Of a stretch of 64,000 bases of DNA, positions 1-9,565 are shown piece after piece. The DNA is taken from contig OY754465.1 of assembly GCA_963575645.1 (NCBI GenBank), positions 46,712,401 to 46,776,400 on the forward strand, given 5' to 3'. The position numbers and the translations under genes were made by a program. Source of the stretch: Xanthostigma xanthostigma. Lineage: Eukaryota > Arthropoda > Insecta > Raphidioptera > Raphidiidae. The stretch's first letter is position 1. Every line of letters begins with the position of its first letter. Below the pieces are notes generated by a model. The model searched no databases and was not told the origin of the DNA. It was given only the letters and a program-made list of their open reading frames with translations.

Positions 1-120
1 TACAACTTTTTGGGGTCTCAATTGCAGTCTTAAACCTCTGCTATAGGTACATTATAACAACGTATCTTAATCAATAATAATTTTGCATAGCTCAGAAAAA
101 TTTATTATCAGTAATTTTTC
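1..120. other. AT-rich flank, no feature seen
   Basis: AT-rich sequence before the first repeat. I see no reading frame, repeat or signal that I can support. Confidence 0.5.
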
Positions 121-665
121 ACCATTCCAACCCACAAGTGCGGAATGGTATGTACTAATTTAAGTCAAAAATCACTTTTCAAAATTTTAAAATATTTCTC
201 GTTTTGAGGTCCCCCGAATCCAAAAAACCTATTTTTGGAAAAAGTCTGTGCGTCTGTTTGTCTGTGAGCACGATACAGGCCAAACGAATAAACGGATTGA
301 AACCAAATTTTGGGACGATGTTTGATACGCAAATAAGAGCTCTATTGTTTTTGGGGAAACTCGACCCATGCGCAAAAGACATATTATATGCTATAACGTT
401 GTTTTCTTATATAATAATGGTATACTTCTAGTAACGGTTTATTATTGTACTTATTTTTTCAAAAAAGTTTTTTTAAAACATTTTTTTTCTAAACTTTATA
501 GTTTCGAAAATATTTTGGAAAAAGAAAAATAAGCTGTTCTTTTGTTTTGCACATCTGTCAGAAATAAACTAGTTAAGCATGCTTTGATTAATTTTTACAT
601 GCAAATATCATATTGAATACTAGCCATTACCCACGTCACCTCACGCGATGTTGGAATTTTTTTAT
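121..665 (+). repeat. Dispersed repeat family RF1, copy A
   Basis: RF1 is a repeat seen at least eleven times in this window. One end is an imperfect palindrome in which CCATTCC pairs with GGAATGG around CCAC/GTGG. Recurring internal blocks follow: CACTTTTCAAAATTTTA, GTCTGTTTGTCTGTGAGCAC, CCAAATTTTGGGA, and far downstream AAACTAGTTAAGCATGC and TTACCCACGTCACC. This copy runs from the palindrome to about the CACGCGATG block and lacks the terminal T-rich end seen in the copy at 2072. No coding capacity is evident, so the family is non-autonomous. I could not assign a class. The hairpin end and the CTAG/TTACCCGCG junction recall Helitron relatives, but there is no clear TC...CTRR pair. Confidence 0.7.
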
Positions 666-710
666 TAAAACAAAAATGAAACTGCGGCTGCTAAGGCTAT
701 TTACACTGTG

Positions 711-1262
711 ATAATATGAATATGAATATTTATTTGTAAAAGAGACTTACAAAGAGTCTATTACATTGTCAATAAAAGTAGGTAAAAAGTAAAATAATCA
801 CAAGTCATTCAGACTATAGCAGTTTTTTTCTAAAAAAAATTTTTTTAATGCGCACGCAAATTTTTTGTGATCTTTTATTTTCATTAAGTCATTCGGGATC
901 ATATTGTGCACTCGTATTATGGCGTTAGTGATACCACGATTTATAACAGTTAATGAGCTGCTATTTATTTTCAATTTTTCCTTATTTCTTGTGCCGTACT
1001 CATGATCGTAGATATTATTTACAAAAAATTCTGGATTGCCTTTAAAGAACTTACTGCACTCCAATATGTATAGATCATAGATAGTTAATAATTTTAATTT
1101 TTGAAAGAGGGGCTTGCAGTGTTCTCGTGTTGTCACTCCCGCCATTATACGAATGCATCTTTTTTGAAGTATTAAAATTCTTTTTGTGTCTACACTATTT
1201 CCCCAAAACATAATTCCAAACTGTATGACAGACTGAAAGTATGCATAGTAAACGCTCAATAG
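711..1262 (-). mobile_element. LINE 3' fragment (reverse transcriptase C-terminal region)
   Basis: The minus strand holds an open frame of about 150 codons (798-1259) that reads like the C-terminal tail of a Jockey/CR1-type non-LTR retrotransposon ORF2. It contains VYYAYFQSVIQFG, FWGNS and RILILQKRCIRIMAG, followed by CKPLFQKLKLLTIYDLYILE and the terminal LKKFFLEKNCYSL. In intact relatives this region follows the reverse transcriptase palm and thumb. The catalytic domain is absent, as expected from 5' truncation during target-primed reverse transcription. Beyond the stop the minus strand carries AATAAATATTCATATTCATA, a short repeated 3' end typical of these elements. The open frame continues past the 5' edge only with unrelated-looking sequence. 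Confidence 0.75.
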
Positions 1263-1556
1263 AAGTAGTACAAGAATATAAGGTACATGGTAAGTACATT
1301 ACATTACACAAATATCAAAAGGAAACCACGCACCCGTTTATCTATCAAAAAGAATTCATAAACCTAATTCAACAATATCATAATTTCATAAAAATTTTAG
1401 CAGATACTTCCAAAAACCTAAATAAAGTAGCTGGAGCTTTCAGAATAAAAAAAGGAGGATATAGCTTCACTTTTCCTAAAAAAATTAGTATTTACATAGG
1501 AGAACTTCTTGCAATATAATTGATTTTGGAAGAAATTTATTGACGACCGTAAAATA
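1263..1556. other. Unassigned interval with a small non-homologous ORF
   Basis: A 92-codon plus-strand frame (1241-1519) spans this interval but overlaps the LINE fragment in the opposite sense. Its composition follows the AT-rich background and I recognise no domain. I treat it as chance. Confidence 0.4.
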
Positions 1557-1783
1557 CAATAGGGCTCTTCATATTTACGTTTCAAACATCCTCCCAAAAT
1601 TTGGTTGTATCCGTTCATCCGTTTGACCTATATCGTGTTCACAGACAAACAGACGGACAGAATTTTTCCAAAAATATGTTTTTAGGATTCGGGGGACCTC
1701 AAAACGAACAATATTGTAAAATTTTGAAAAGTGAACCTTGATCTAAATTTGTACTATTCCCCACTTGTGGTGTTGGAATGATA
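1557..1783 (-). repeat. Dispersed repeat family RF1, copy B (partial)
   Basis: Minus-strand copy of the hairpin-proximal third of RF1: AGGGCTCTTCATATTT, CATCCTCCCAAAATTTGG, ACAGACAAACAGACG, then CCCCACTTGTGG and the terminal GGAATG. The distal part is missing. Confidence 0.7.
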
Positions 1784-2071
1784 AGATAACAATGTAAATT
1801 ATCTTTAAAATATTTTTCGATAAATTTGAACTAATATCGTTCAAATCTGTTGTCACAGTTTGGACATGAGATAGTTCATGTCAGTTTATCAACATGTTGC
1901 CTTGCAAGCTCTTTATACATGTTTTACAAACATAAAATCCTGCATATATATGGGTGGCGAATTTGAAAAACACTAAATTGTTTTATTACCCTTGCATACA
2001 GCATTTGATCCGTTTTTGTAACATTTGCGACTATTTATACAGTGTGATGAGTTAATGCACAAAAAATTTGT

Positions 2072-2574
2072 ACCATTCCAACTCTCAAGTGGGGAATGGT
2101 ACTAGTTTAGGTCAAAAATCACTTTTTAAAATTTTACAATATCTTTCTGATTTGAGGTCACCCGAATTAAAAAAAAAAATTTTTTTGGAAAAACTCTGTG
2201 CGTCAGTTAGTCTGTGCGCACGATACAGGTCAAACGAATGAGCGGATTGAACCAAAATTTTGGGAGGATGTTTGGTATGCAACCGTTCTGTTATTTTTAT
2301 AGTTTCGGAAATATTTTGAAAATAAAAAAAAATCAGCTGTTCTTTTGATTTGTAAATCTGCCGGAAATAAACTAGTTAAGCATGCTTTGATTAATTTTTA
2401 CATGACGTGGAACATATATTATGGTAACGAATAGCAAATATAATATTGAATACCAGCCATTACCCGCGTCGCCTCACGCGATATCAGATTTTTTCTCTTT
2501 ATTATACTACATCAAATGTCAATATTTTTGACGTTGGAATGGTCCCGTCGCCTAATTGGCTGCATTTTTTTCTT
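2072..2574 (+). repeat. Dispersed repeat family RF1, copy C (long)
   Basis: One of the better preserved RF1 copies. It opens with ACCATTCCAACTCTCAAGTG, passes the CACTTTTTAAAATTTTAC and AAACTAGTTAAGCATGC blocks, and ends with TTGGAATGGTCCCGTCGCC, AATTGGCTGC and a T-run. Comparison with copies at 15.5, 43.9 and 58.7 kb shows that the GTCGCC...GGCTG...T-run end is part of the unit, so the consensus is a little over 500 bp. The internal match between the first CCATTCCAAC and the later GTTGGAATGG is therefore not the terminus. Confidence 0.75.
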
Positions 2575-3130
2575 TTAGAATACTGGCTCAACTGCTAACT
2601 CTTGTTATAGGATAATTAGTTTTGTATTGGATTGATTCATCAATCTCTCGGCAACTATAAACTAATATTTCGGGACATCCTGGACGTAACAGTAATATGT
2701 CCCTGGCATGCAGAGAGTTATCTGGTCTCATTCGGCTTTAGAGGTGTTGTTATAGTATTCCCTTTGTCAGGACAATATGCATTTTGAAAAGGATAAATTA
2801 TGTAGGTTAGAGACAATAAATAATGAAAACTGTCGATGGGAGACTTTGTATCCGTTGTCGTGTGGACCTGTGATGCTATTACGATCAATAGACAGCGGAA
2901 ATAATATGTATTTGCAAAAGCGGACGGACTCTTAAACTATTACCACTCACACAATTACTCTATTTCAGTATCTTTCTTTCTTATGATACACTTCATACAG
3001 TTGTTACTTGTATTTTTTCTTTCGTAACCCTATTACAATTATTATCGTAATTTTTTTGTCAACCCGATTATGACAATCAAGCTATTTTTATTTGTATTGA
3101 ATTACAAAAACACAAGTAATTAACACTGAC
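2575..3130. other. No recognisable feature
   Basis: AT-rich sequence without a persuasive frame or repeat that recurs in the window. Probably old decayed DNA. Confidence 0.4.
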
Positions 3131-3785
3131 ATCACTGGTACCCGTACTTCCACCATAAATACCCGTTACTCCACCATCTAATGGGGAACAAAATAGGTAT
3201 AATTTTGTTTATATTTCATAATATAAAAAAATGTGAGCCTACATGGGACGTTTAGCAGATGTGAAACATAAATTTAAATGAAATTCTAGTAACTTAATTT
3301 CACCCTGTCAACTAACGAAATGCTAGTAACTAAATGTCGCCCTGTAACTAAATTTTGCTGTCATCCAGTTGTCGCCTTTAACAAAAGCCAAGTTATAATC
3401 CAACGCACACACAAAGCAAGCGTCACGGGCTGTCATCTAACAAAAAACAAGTAACTAAATTTCGTCCTGTTATCTAGACGTCATCTTCAACTAAAGCCAT
3501 GTTTAATTCCACGCATACAAACGTAACGTCGTCCCATAAAAGTTTCGCGTCAATTGCACGGTTTCACTCCCAACCAAACACGACATTAAAAGTTTCACAT
3601 CAAAATATGAATAAAATATACATTTTTAAATTTTTATAAACATTGAAATATTTTTTAAAATAAAAAAAAATGTAATTTTTATTGCACCTACCTTGTATAT
3701 GGAATAAAAAAAGATCCCATTTATTGTTACTTAGTAGATGGTGGAGTAACGGGTATATATGGTGGAAGTACGTGATGACAGTGAT
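3131..3785. mobile_element. Long-TIR MITE with short internal tandem repeats
   Basis: The ends are inverted copies of each other for about 45 bp: GTACTTCCACCATAAATACC and ACTCCACCATCTA at the left, and TAGATGGTGGAGTAACGGGT with GGTGGAAGTAC at the right, each bounded by ATCACTG/CAGTGAT. No transposase frame lies between them. The interior carries degenerate repeats of the form CTAGTAACTAAATTTC and shares a block (GCAGATGTGAAACATAAATT to CACGGTTTCACTCCCAACC) with the minus strand of 13.88-14.03 kb, so that block belongs to a wider repeat. I saw no clean target duplication, so the superfamily is unassigned. Confidence 0.65.
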
Positions 3786-4849
3786 AATTATTAGCTTTGT
3801 GTAAAATTTGTAGTTAAAGTTGAAAATAACATTTTAAATAGGTGAAATTAAATTGGTTCTTGTTGCATAAAAATTAACACCGACTTTTTTATATTTTTAT
3901 ACAGGGTTGGGTCTTTTTGATTATGTACCGGGACCAATTATTTTATAGACAAGATAAGCGAATGGGTACTTAAAATGAAAATATATGTTGATATAATATT
4001 TCTTAAATACTACATCGTATTAGTAATTAGACTGAATATATTAAGTTGCGAAATTTTCGACATAAAGCGCATTCTTTGTAGTTTATGATAATTTCTGTCG
4101 TTGTACATACATAATTGAAAAAAAAAACTTATTTAGGAAAATCCTAAACATTAATTGTTAAAATAGCTGAAGGAAATAATTATACCTGAAAAGTTTTTTT
4201 ACATTGATAAATTTTTAATTATATTCAACTTTAACACAGCTGCTTTTAATAAAAAAAAAACAGCACACAGTCAAGCAAAAACCTACACGACGAGCATAAT
4301 ATGAAGCAAAAAAACCTGCTCGTGAAGATTATTTAATGGAGTAGCGCACCAGCTCCTGCATCCAGCAATAGGTCGCCTACGATTTCTGTCCAGCGTGCTG
4401 GACCGGTCTACTGTTCTAGTTATCAATTGCATTGATAAAACTCATCAAAAACTGCTAAATGCTTACCGCACATTAAGGAGCTTGCACTAAAATTTGCTAG
4501 TTTAGTGTGCGACATCGAGCAGGCTGAAGGTTTGCGCTGTGCTGGTCGTACAGGTGTATGTTTGAAAAGTCTTTATTTTGTACTATAAGTTAAGAGAAGT
4601 TATTTTAAAAGAAAATAAGCTTCGTACCTGTAATATCGATGTCTTATTTTTAAGAATTTCCATAAAAATGATGGGAACAGCATGCGAGGTTTAAAAATAG
4701 AAGGTGCGCTTGTGTCTTCCGTCAATTTTATGGAAATCTTCATAAAGTAGAAACCAACGAACACGCTCCATATCAACATATTTAATATGCAAAATACTTA
4801 ACTAAATAATATAACGCATATAGCCACGCTGCTGCGCGTTTACAAATTA
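3786..4849. other. Mostly featureless; contains an old repeat at about 4480-4570
   Basis: AT-rich DNA. Around 4480-4570 the block AGTTTAGTGTGCGACATCGA...TTTGCGCTGTGCTGGTCG recurs at 15,280-15,330, so it is a fragment of the MITE family annotated at 15,163. I see nothing else supportable. Confidence 0.45.
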
Positions 4850-5374
4850 AAAAAAAATTGGTTGTCTGTAAAGTCGGTTTACGGACGATAGTTTACGTGA
4901 TAACGTCATAAAGAAACATTGAACCATACTCGTAAAGTGTTGAAAAATAACTTTTTTTATTTTTCACATTATACGTATACGTTTCCAAACATTTATTTTT
5001 ACATATTTAAATAGTAAAATTAGAGTTCTAACCAACTGTAGAAACGGTTTCTAAATATAATGAACCGTTTTCAAAATACACACAGTTTTAATAAATGGAC
5101 GGTCGGGTGGTGTGGATTTTTCACTCCCTGTAAGTATATATACGAGCGAACTGTGACAGTTTATTGGAAGTTTGTGTCTTGTGATCCTTAATAAATAGAT
5201 TTTTGTAGCTGTCAAACTTGAGCCGATCGTGCTTCTCTATCGCTTATATTGCGCTCTCGCTTGCACACACAGGGTCAGGCGGAACGTGACACTTTTTCGT
5301 ACATGCAACCGGTGTTTCATCAATTTATAAGATTGGTGTTTCATCAATTTATAAGACGTTATCACGTCAAAAAA
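4850..5374. mobile_element. Dispersed element family X, copy 1 (long)
   Basis: Family X runs from an A-run plus TTGGTTGTCTGTAAAGTCGG and ACGTGATAACGT at one end to ATAAGACGTTATCACGTCAA at the other. The ACGTGATAACGT/ACGTTATCACGT pair forms subterminal inverted repeats. This copy has the longest interior of the four larger ones in one respect: it includes a TATA-like TATATATACGAGCG followed after some 20 bases by CTGTGACAG, and an AATAAA further on, which makes it look like a small transcription unit. The region before the right end carries a duplicated TTTCATCAATTTATAAGA. No protein is encoded. Class unassigned. Confidence 0.65.
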
Positions 5375-5780
5375 TATGCACAATCAAATTTTCAAAATAA
5401 TCCAGCCCTAACTTCGGCATATTCGTTATCAAGCTGTCGAGTCTTATCTTTTATAGCAGGCTACATTAGCTTATGATTATAATGTATGAAGGTACTTACC
5501 TTATACCTATAACATACCTGGCCCTGACAGAGCCCTTCTGTATAGAATGGAAATTTAAGGGACTGGGGGAGTACATTTATAATGTACGTAAGATGCATTG
5601 TTCTTTGTGTAAAAAAGTGACGCCTTTAAACTGTGAGGAATATATTTACTTATATTTATTATACCTAAAAGTTCTTAAGGTAGACTGTTTTTTTATAATA
5701 TTGTAGACTTGAAATATTATCCGCGATTTTAAATTAACTGTAGTTTAGTGGAATCTTTTCACTTTTCGTGTTCTTTTATT
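5375..5780. other. No recognisable feature
   Basis: Two small open frames (to 5476 and 5473-5706) show no recognisable motif. Nothing else stands out. Confidence 0.4.
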
Positions 5781-6459
5781 CTCTACAACAGCGGTCGGCA
5801 ACTTGTTGGCAAGCAAGGGCCACATAGTGGCAAACTGAAATAAAGCCGGGACGCACTTTTTCATAATTTTAATAATAGGTATTTGTGATATTAAAAATTC
5901 GAAAACGTTTTATTCAAATTTTATTAAAAATTTAACAGAGAACTTCAAAATAGAACTGTTCTTTTACAAAAATTAGTGTGACGTTTGAGGTTGTATTTCA
6001 GTGACTATTTATTTTGTTGTATGTTAGCTTCCTGGTTTGTAGTTGCAATTCCTAGAATAGCTCTCAAATGCTCATCTGTGAGACGAGAAGCATATTTATT
6101 TTTTCTGTAATTGAGAATCGAAAAGGTTTTTTCGCATAAGTACCACCAAAAATTGTAAATAATTGCAGAGCAAACCTTTTCAATTCGTCAAAATTAGATG
6201 GTAAACTGACATAAAATTTAACAAGATCTTTGATTTCAAAGAAAGAGTTTTTGAGAGTATCATTAGATTGGAGATCAATCACGTTCATTTGTAAATGACT
6301 AGGTACATCATCAATATCACAGGAAAAAGAGTTTATGAAAATTAATTTAATTATTTATTTATGTAGGTAGGTATATAAGACTTTTAATTATAAAACAGTT
6401 AGTCATGGGCCGCAAGGTATAGGCTTGCGGGCCGCGGGTTGCTGACCCCTGCTCTACAA
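5781..6459 (-). mobile_element. hAT transposon, internally deleted, with 8-bp target duplication
   Basis: The element proper is 5789-6451. Its ends are CAGCGGTCGGCAAC and GTTGCTGACCCCTG, near-perfect inverted repeats of the SPIN-like hAT type, and the flanks 5781-5788 and 6452-6459 are the identical octamer CTCTACAA, the 8-bp duplication that defines hAT insertion. The minus strand retains the C-terminal dimerisation region of the transposase: 6064-6288 reads FYVSLPSNFDELKRFALQLF then TIFGGTY, and the continuation NKYASRLTDEHLRAI lies at about 6060-6110 in another frame, so there is a frameshift between them. At 663 bp it is far shorter than an autonomous hAT, whose transposase alone exceeds 500 codons. 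It needed a transposase supplied in trans. Confidence 0.9.
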
Positions 6460-6483
6460 TGTTACCATTTTATAGATACTTCT

Positions 6484-6865
6484 AGCATTCCGTGGTTGGT
6501 CGTTTCGCTTAGCAGTTTTGTATGCCATCGTGTTGGCGTCCAAATTATATTCAGATTAAGGCCTTCATCTTTTCGGTTAAAATCATGCGCGGCACCAGCA
6601 TTGACCGAAACGAGCAGCCATGGTAGAACGAACTACGACCGAGCAGAGAACCCTAACACGTTGAGCATGAAAGAAGGGAGAACGCCAGTCATCGACATAC
6701 TCGTAAGCCGCCAAGAAGGACACTTCTCTCGCTTCCACACCGACTTTGATAATGTCTATCACTGTTGTAGACGAAACATCAGGTGAAAATATCGTTGGAC
6801 CACGGAATATAAGTCCGAAAACTAAGAAGATTTGAAACAACGTCGACCGTGAAGGCCTAGACACT
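6484..6865 (+). mobile_element. Penelope-like element fragment with ribozyme-like fold (copy 1)
   Basis: The block from GAACGAACTACGACCGAGCA (about 6628) to the GGACCACGG region (6800) matches 63.3-63.5 kb, where it follows a stretch resembling the end of a Penelope-like ORF. At 6745-6777 GTCTA and TAGAC flank a loop and are followed by GAAAC, a shape like stem II plus the GAAA box of the hammerhead ribozymes known from Penelope-like elements. The 6484-6520 part (GTGGTTGGTCGTTTCGCTTA) is an inverted copy of sequence at 63.28-63.32 kb. The element is an incomplete fossil. Confidence 0.55.
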
Positions 6866-6981
6866 TAGTTTTTACCATAGGGATATATATCTCTATGGTT
6901 TTTACACACAACCAGATCTCACTACACCTGCAATCGACACTTATTATATATTTTTCCATATAGTACTAGTGCGAGATCCGG

Positions 6982-7949
6982 TATTAGAAATATATACTTA
7001 CCCTCTTCTGTTAATTGATGAAGACAAAGATTATTTGTTAGATAATATATACATTGATAAAGCGCACATAGGTTGCCTAGCTAAATCGCGTACCGATGCT
7101 GTTAAATGAAATAAATTCTAATTAACTTTTTTGGATCAACTTCCCCGATTTGTTAATCGTAAAAATAGAGCCTAAAATGAGAGAATATGACACAAATAAA
7201 ATGTTCAACTCAAAGTATACAGAACACAACTATTTACAAGGTATGTGTATGTGGATGATCTATATTTATGTATAGAATCAAAGGTATATTCCAATTACTT
7301 GTGTCATATTCTCTCATCTTAGACTCGATTTTTATGATTAACAAATCGGGGAAGTTGATCCAAAAAAGTTAATTAGAATTTATTTAATTTAACAGCATCG
7401 GTACGCAATTTAACTAGGCACCCCATGCGCGATTTATCAATGTATACAGAGTGACCGGTAATTACTCTATTCTTTTTGGGAGAAGAAACTATGACTAATT
7501 TGAATTATTTAACTTCTATCACTTGGGGGGCCGAAAATCCGCCATTTTCGAGAAAATCTACTTCGGTTTTCTCTTACAAAAATCCGAATTTTGGGGGTTA
7601 AAAATTATAAAATATATATATTCTCCATTTTTGGCCTGAATTTTTCTATGATCTGATAGCTTACTAATTGGCCAACCTTCCTAAAGCTAAAAACCGCGAA
7701 AACTGTTTGATTTTATGTTGTCTGTTAAAACTTACAACAAATAAAAAAAAATAATATTAAAATTCTTCACAGAAGTGTCATTATCATTAAATAATGACCC
7801 CTAAGTGATAAGGTTAAATCATTCCAAATTAGTCATAGTCTCTTCTCCCGAGAGGAATATGAGCAATTACCAGTCATCCTATATAATATTATCTAACATA
7901 TAATCTTTGTCATCATCAAATAACAGATGAGGGTATATATTTCTAGACT
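6982..7949. repeat. Large foldback with arms of about 220 bp, interrupted by a MITE
   Basis: Left arm 6982-7198 and right arm 7290-7446 plus 7884-7949 are inverted copies. Matching pieces include AGAAATATATAC, AAAGATTATTTGTTAGATAA, TTTGGATCAACTTCCCCGAT and AGAGAATATGACACAA. The loop is about 90 bp. The right arm is split by the MITE at 7447-7881; removing it restores continuity with the left arm. A transcript through this locus would fold into a long stem with a few mismatches. No coding content is evident. Confidence 0.8.
7447..7881. mobile_element. MITE with TIR of about 60 bp, TA target duplication
   Basis: The ends are inverted: AGAGTGACCGGTAATTACTC then GAAGAAACTATGACTAATTT on the left, and the complement of AGGATGACTGGTAATTGCTC then GAAGAGACTATGACTAATTT on the right. 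It sits in the right arm of the surrounding foldback between TA dinucleotides (7445-7446 and 7882-7883), so the empty site can be read from the left arm. TA duplication suggests Tc1/mariner mobilisation. It has no transposase. Confidence 0.75.
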
Positions 7950-8430
7950 ATACTGTGTGTGTGAGTGTGACAAATGCATTAATAATAATTATTATAAAAA
8001 TATTATACAAGTATCGGTAAGGAAGAGTCGATAAATTTACCGCAGGTATAATGTATAATATATATTTTTATCTAGTAGTGAAACATAACGAAACAAACTT
8101 CCCTTAAACGCAACATCGCCGGGTCATTTATTATCCATTAAAAGCATGAATGCCATCCATCAACTACGGCTTGCATTAAAGGATGAGAGCGTAATGTGCA
8201 TGAATGCGCGCGCATCGACAAAATACCATACCTGCAATGCTATAATATGTGCTGGTGTTTGTAAGTTGGCAGCAATGCATCATTGAAAACATTAGTTAGA
8301 GCTATTGTGATGTCTGTTTTACTAGGTGTGAGCCAATTAACGTTTGTCGGTATCACAGAACGAAATACTGAACTCATGAAATGCGTGGATGATATATATT
8401 TGCATAACAAAAGGATGTGAATTATTATCA
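7950..8430. other. No recognisable feature
   Basis: Contains a short GC-richer patch at about 8110-8240 with no convincing frame. No recurring repeat seen. Confidence 0.35.
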
Positions 8431-9110
8431 ATGAGAGTAGGCTCGTTTAGAGAAGATAGTAGCGTCATTTCTGCGCAATAAACGAGTGTCGGGTCGGACG
8501 GGTCTATGTTTTCTAGCAAGGTGCGGTTCTATGAATATATGGTCATTTAAGACCGCTGCACACGAGGCTAGAAACACTGCTTGGAGTTCTGCCGGACGGT
8601 AGGGTGGGTACGAAGCTGGAAATGATGTCACTGCAGGCTCGTCTGCTAGCTCACAAGATAGGTTTTAAAATTAGAACTGGGGCTATTTTCCTTGCCAGGT
8701 ATGAGCAAGAACCAATCAGGAAGCAGTATCTTGTCACGTGGGAGACTTAAACAAACGCCCACAAACCAACATTGCATCATTGTGCTCAGAATCAGGCAGC
8801 AGACACGTTTTGCGCTGTGTTTATATTTGAACTGTTACTGCGCGCGTACCAGATTTATTCACAAAACTAGCTTGAAAAGACGTCTCGTATAAAGCGAGCA
8901 CATGTCAGCAATCAAGAAAACCAGCGCTACAAAACTAGTAGGCAAATCTAGCAGCGTTTCTAGCCTTGTGTGCGCCGGCCTTTAATCGTCTGTCGCTAGT
9001 CGAGACACACCATTGGCAGTAGCGCTTGAAATTAAAAATTAAATCGCAACTGAGTGCTTTCCCCACTCTTCTTACTACGCAGATTTCCCACCTTGTTAAT
9101 ATCTTCTGTA
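8431..9110. mobile_element. MITE copy (relative of 55,868) interrupted by a Harbinger-type MITE
   Basis: 8431-8546 and 8985-9110 together match the MITE at 55.87-56.12 kb. Shared blocks are TCGTTTAGAGA, TTTCTGCGCA, ACGAGTGTCGGGTC, then TGTCGCTAGTCGAGACACAC, CACTCTTCTTACTACG and TTTCCCACCTTG. The two halves are separated by the insertion at 8550-8981. The right terminal repeat is decayed. Confidence 0.65.
8550..8981. mobile_element. PIF/Harbinger-type MITE, TTA target duplication
   Basis: The ends are AGACCGCTGCACACGAGGCT and, in complement, AGGCCGGCGCACACAAGGCT, continuing as AGAAAC on both sides. It is flanked by TTA on each side (8547-8549, 8982-8984), the 3-bp target typical of PIF/Harbinger. 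At 432 bp it has no room for the transposase or Myb-like protein of that superfamily. The pre-insertion site is preserved in the related copy near 55.96 kb (GGCCATTTAATTG), which confirms the boundaries. Confidence 0.75.
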
Positions 9111-9118
9111 GTTTGGAT

Positions 9119-9140
9119 TATTATCATCACTATCATCATT

Positions 9141-9173
<33 letters not shown>

Positions 9174-9183
9174 GTTATCATCA
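9119..9183. repeat. ATC/TCA trinucleotide microsatellite
   Basis: An imperfect run of (ATC)n with longest pure tract of about 30 bp. It produces an artificial poly-isoleucine frame, which I do not call as a gene. Confidence 0.9.
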
Positions 9184-9192
9184 CTACATATA

Positions 9193-9565
9193 AAATAAAA
9201 CAAAACCGCTGTTTTCCTCTGTCAGTTTATCCGCTCACTTCTTCTAAACAACTTAACGGATTTTGAAATGGTTTTCACTAATAGAAAGAGTTATAAACGA
9301 GGAAGATTTGTGTATATAATTTCTAAATATTTTCTAGAAAAAGGCTAAACTATGACGGTATTTAAAAAAAAAACTGTTCTACACAGTATAAAACAAAGTC
9401 GCTGTTTGCCTCTGTCTGTTTTTCCGCTTAATTCTTCTAAACCACGCAACGGATTGTGAAACTGTTTGCACTAATAGAAAGAACGATAAACGAGGAAAAT
9501 CTGTGTATATAATTTGTAAATCTTTGTACAAATGACGGTATTTTGTCAAAAAAAAACTGTTTCGT
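9193..9565 (+). repeat. Two tandem copies of a dispersed repeat of about 180 bp
   Basis: Both copies read CGCTGTTTKCCTCTGTC...CTAATAGAAAGA...AAACGAGGAA...TGTGTATATAATTT and end in ATGACGGTATTT followed by an A-run. The first starts near 9193 and the second near 9383. An inverted relative lies at about 29,830-30,050. They are non-coding and old. Confidence 0.65.

Noticed and set aside
1241-1519. 92-codon plus frame
   Set aside because: Overlaps the LINE fragment antisense and shows no motif.
2072-2574. RF1 as a classical TIR transposon (CCATTCCAAC...GTTGGAATGG)
   Set aside because: Several copies extend beyond the second motif with a conserved GTCGCC...GGCTG end, so the match is internal.
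9054-9266. Frame with a long poly-isoleucine run
   Set aside because: Produced by an ATC microsatellite.
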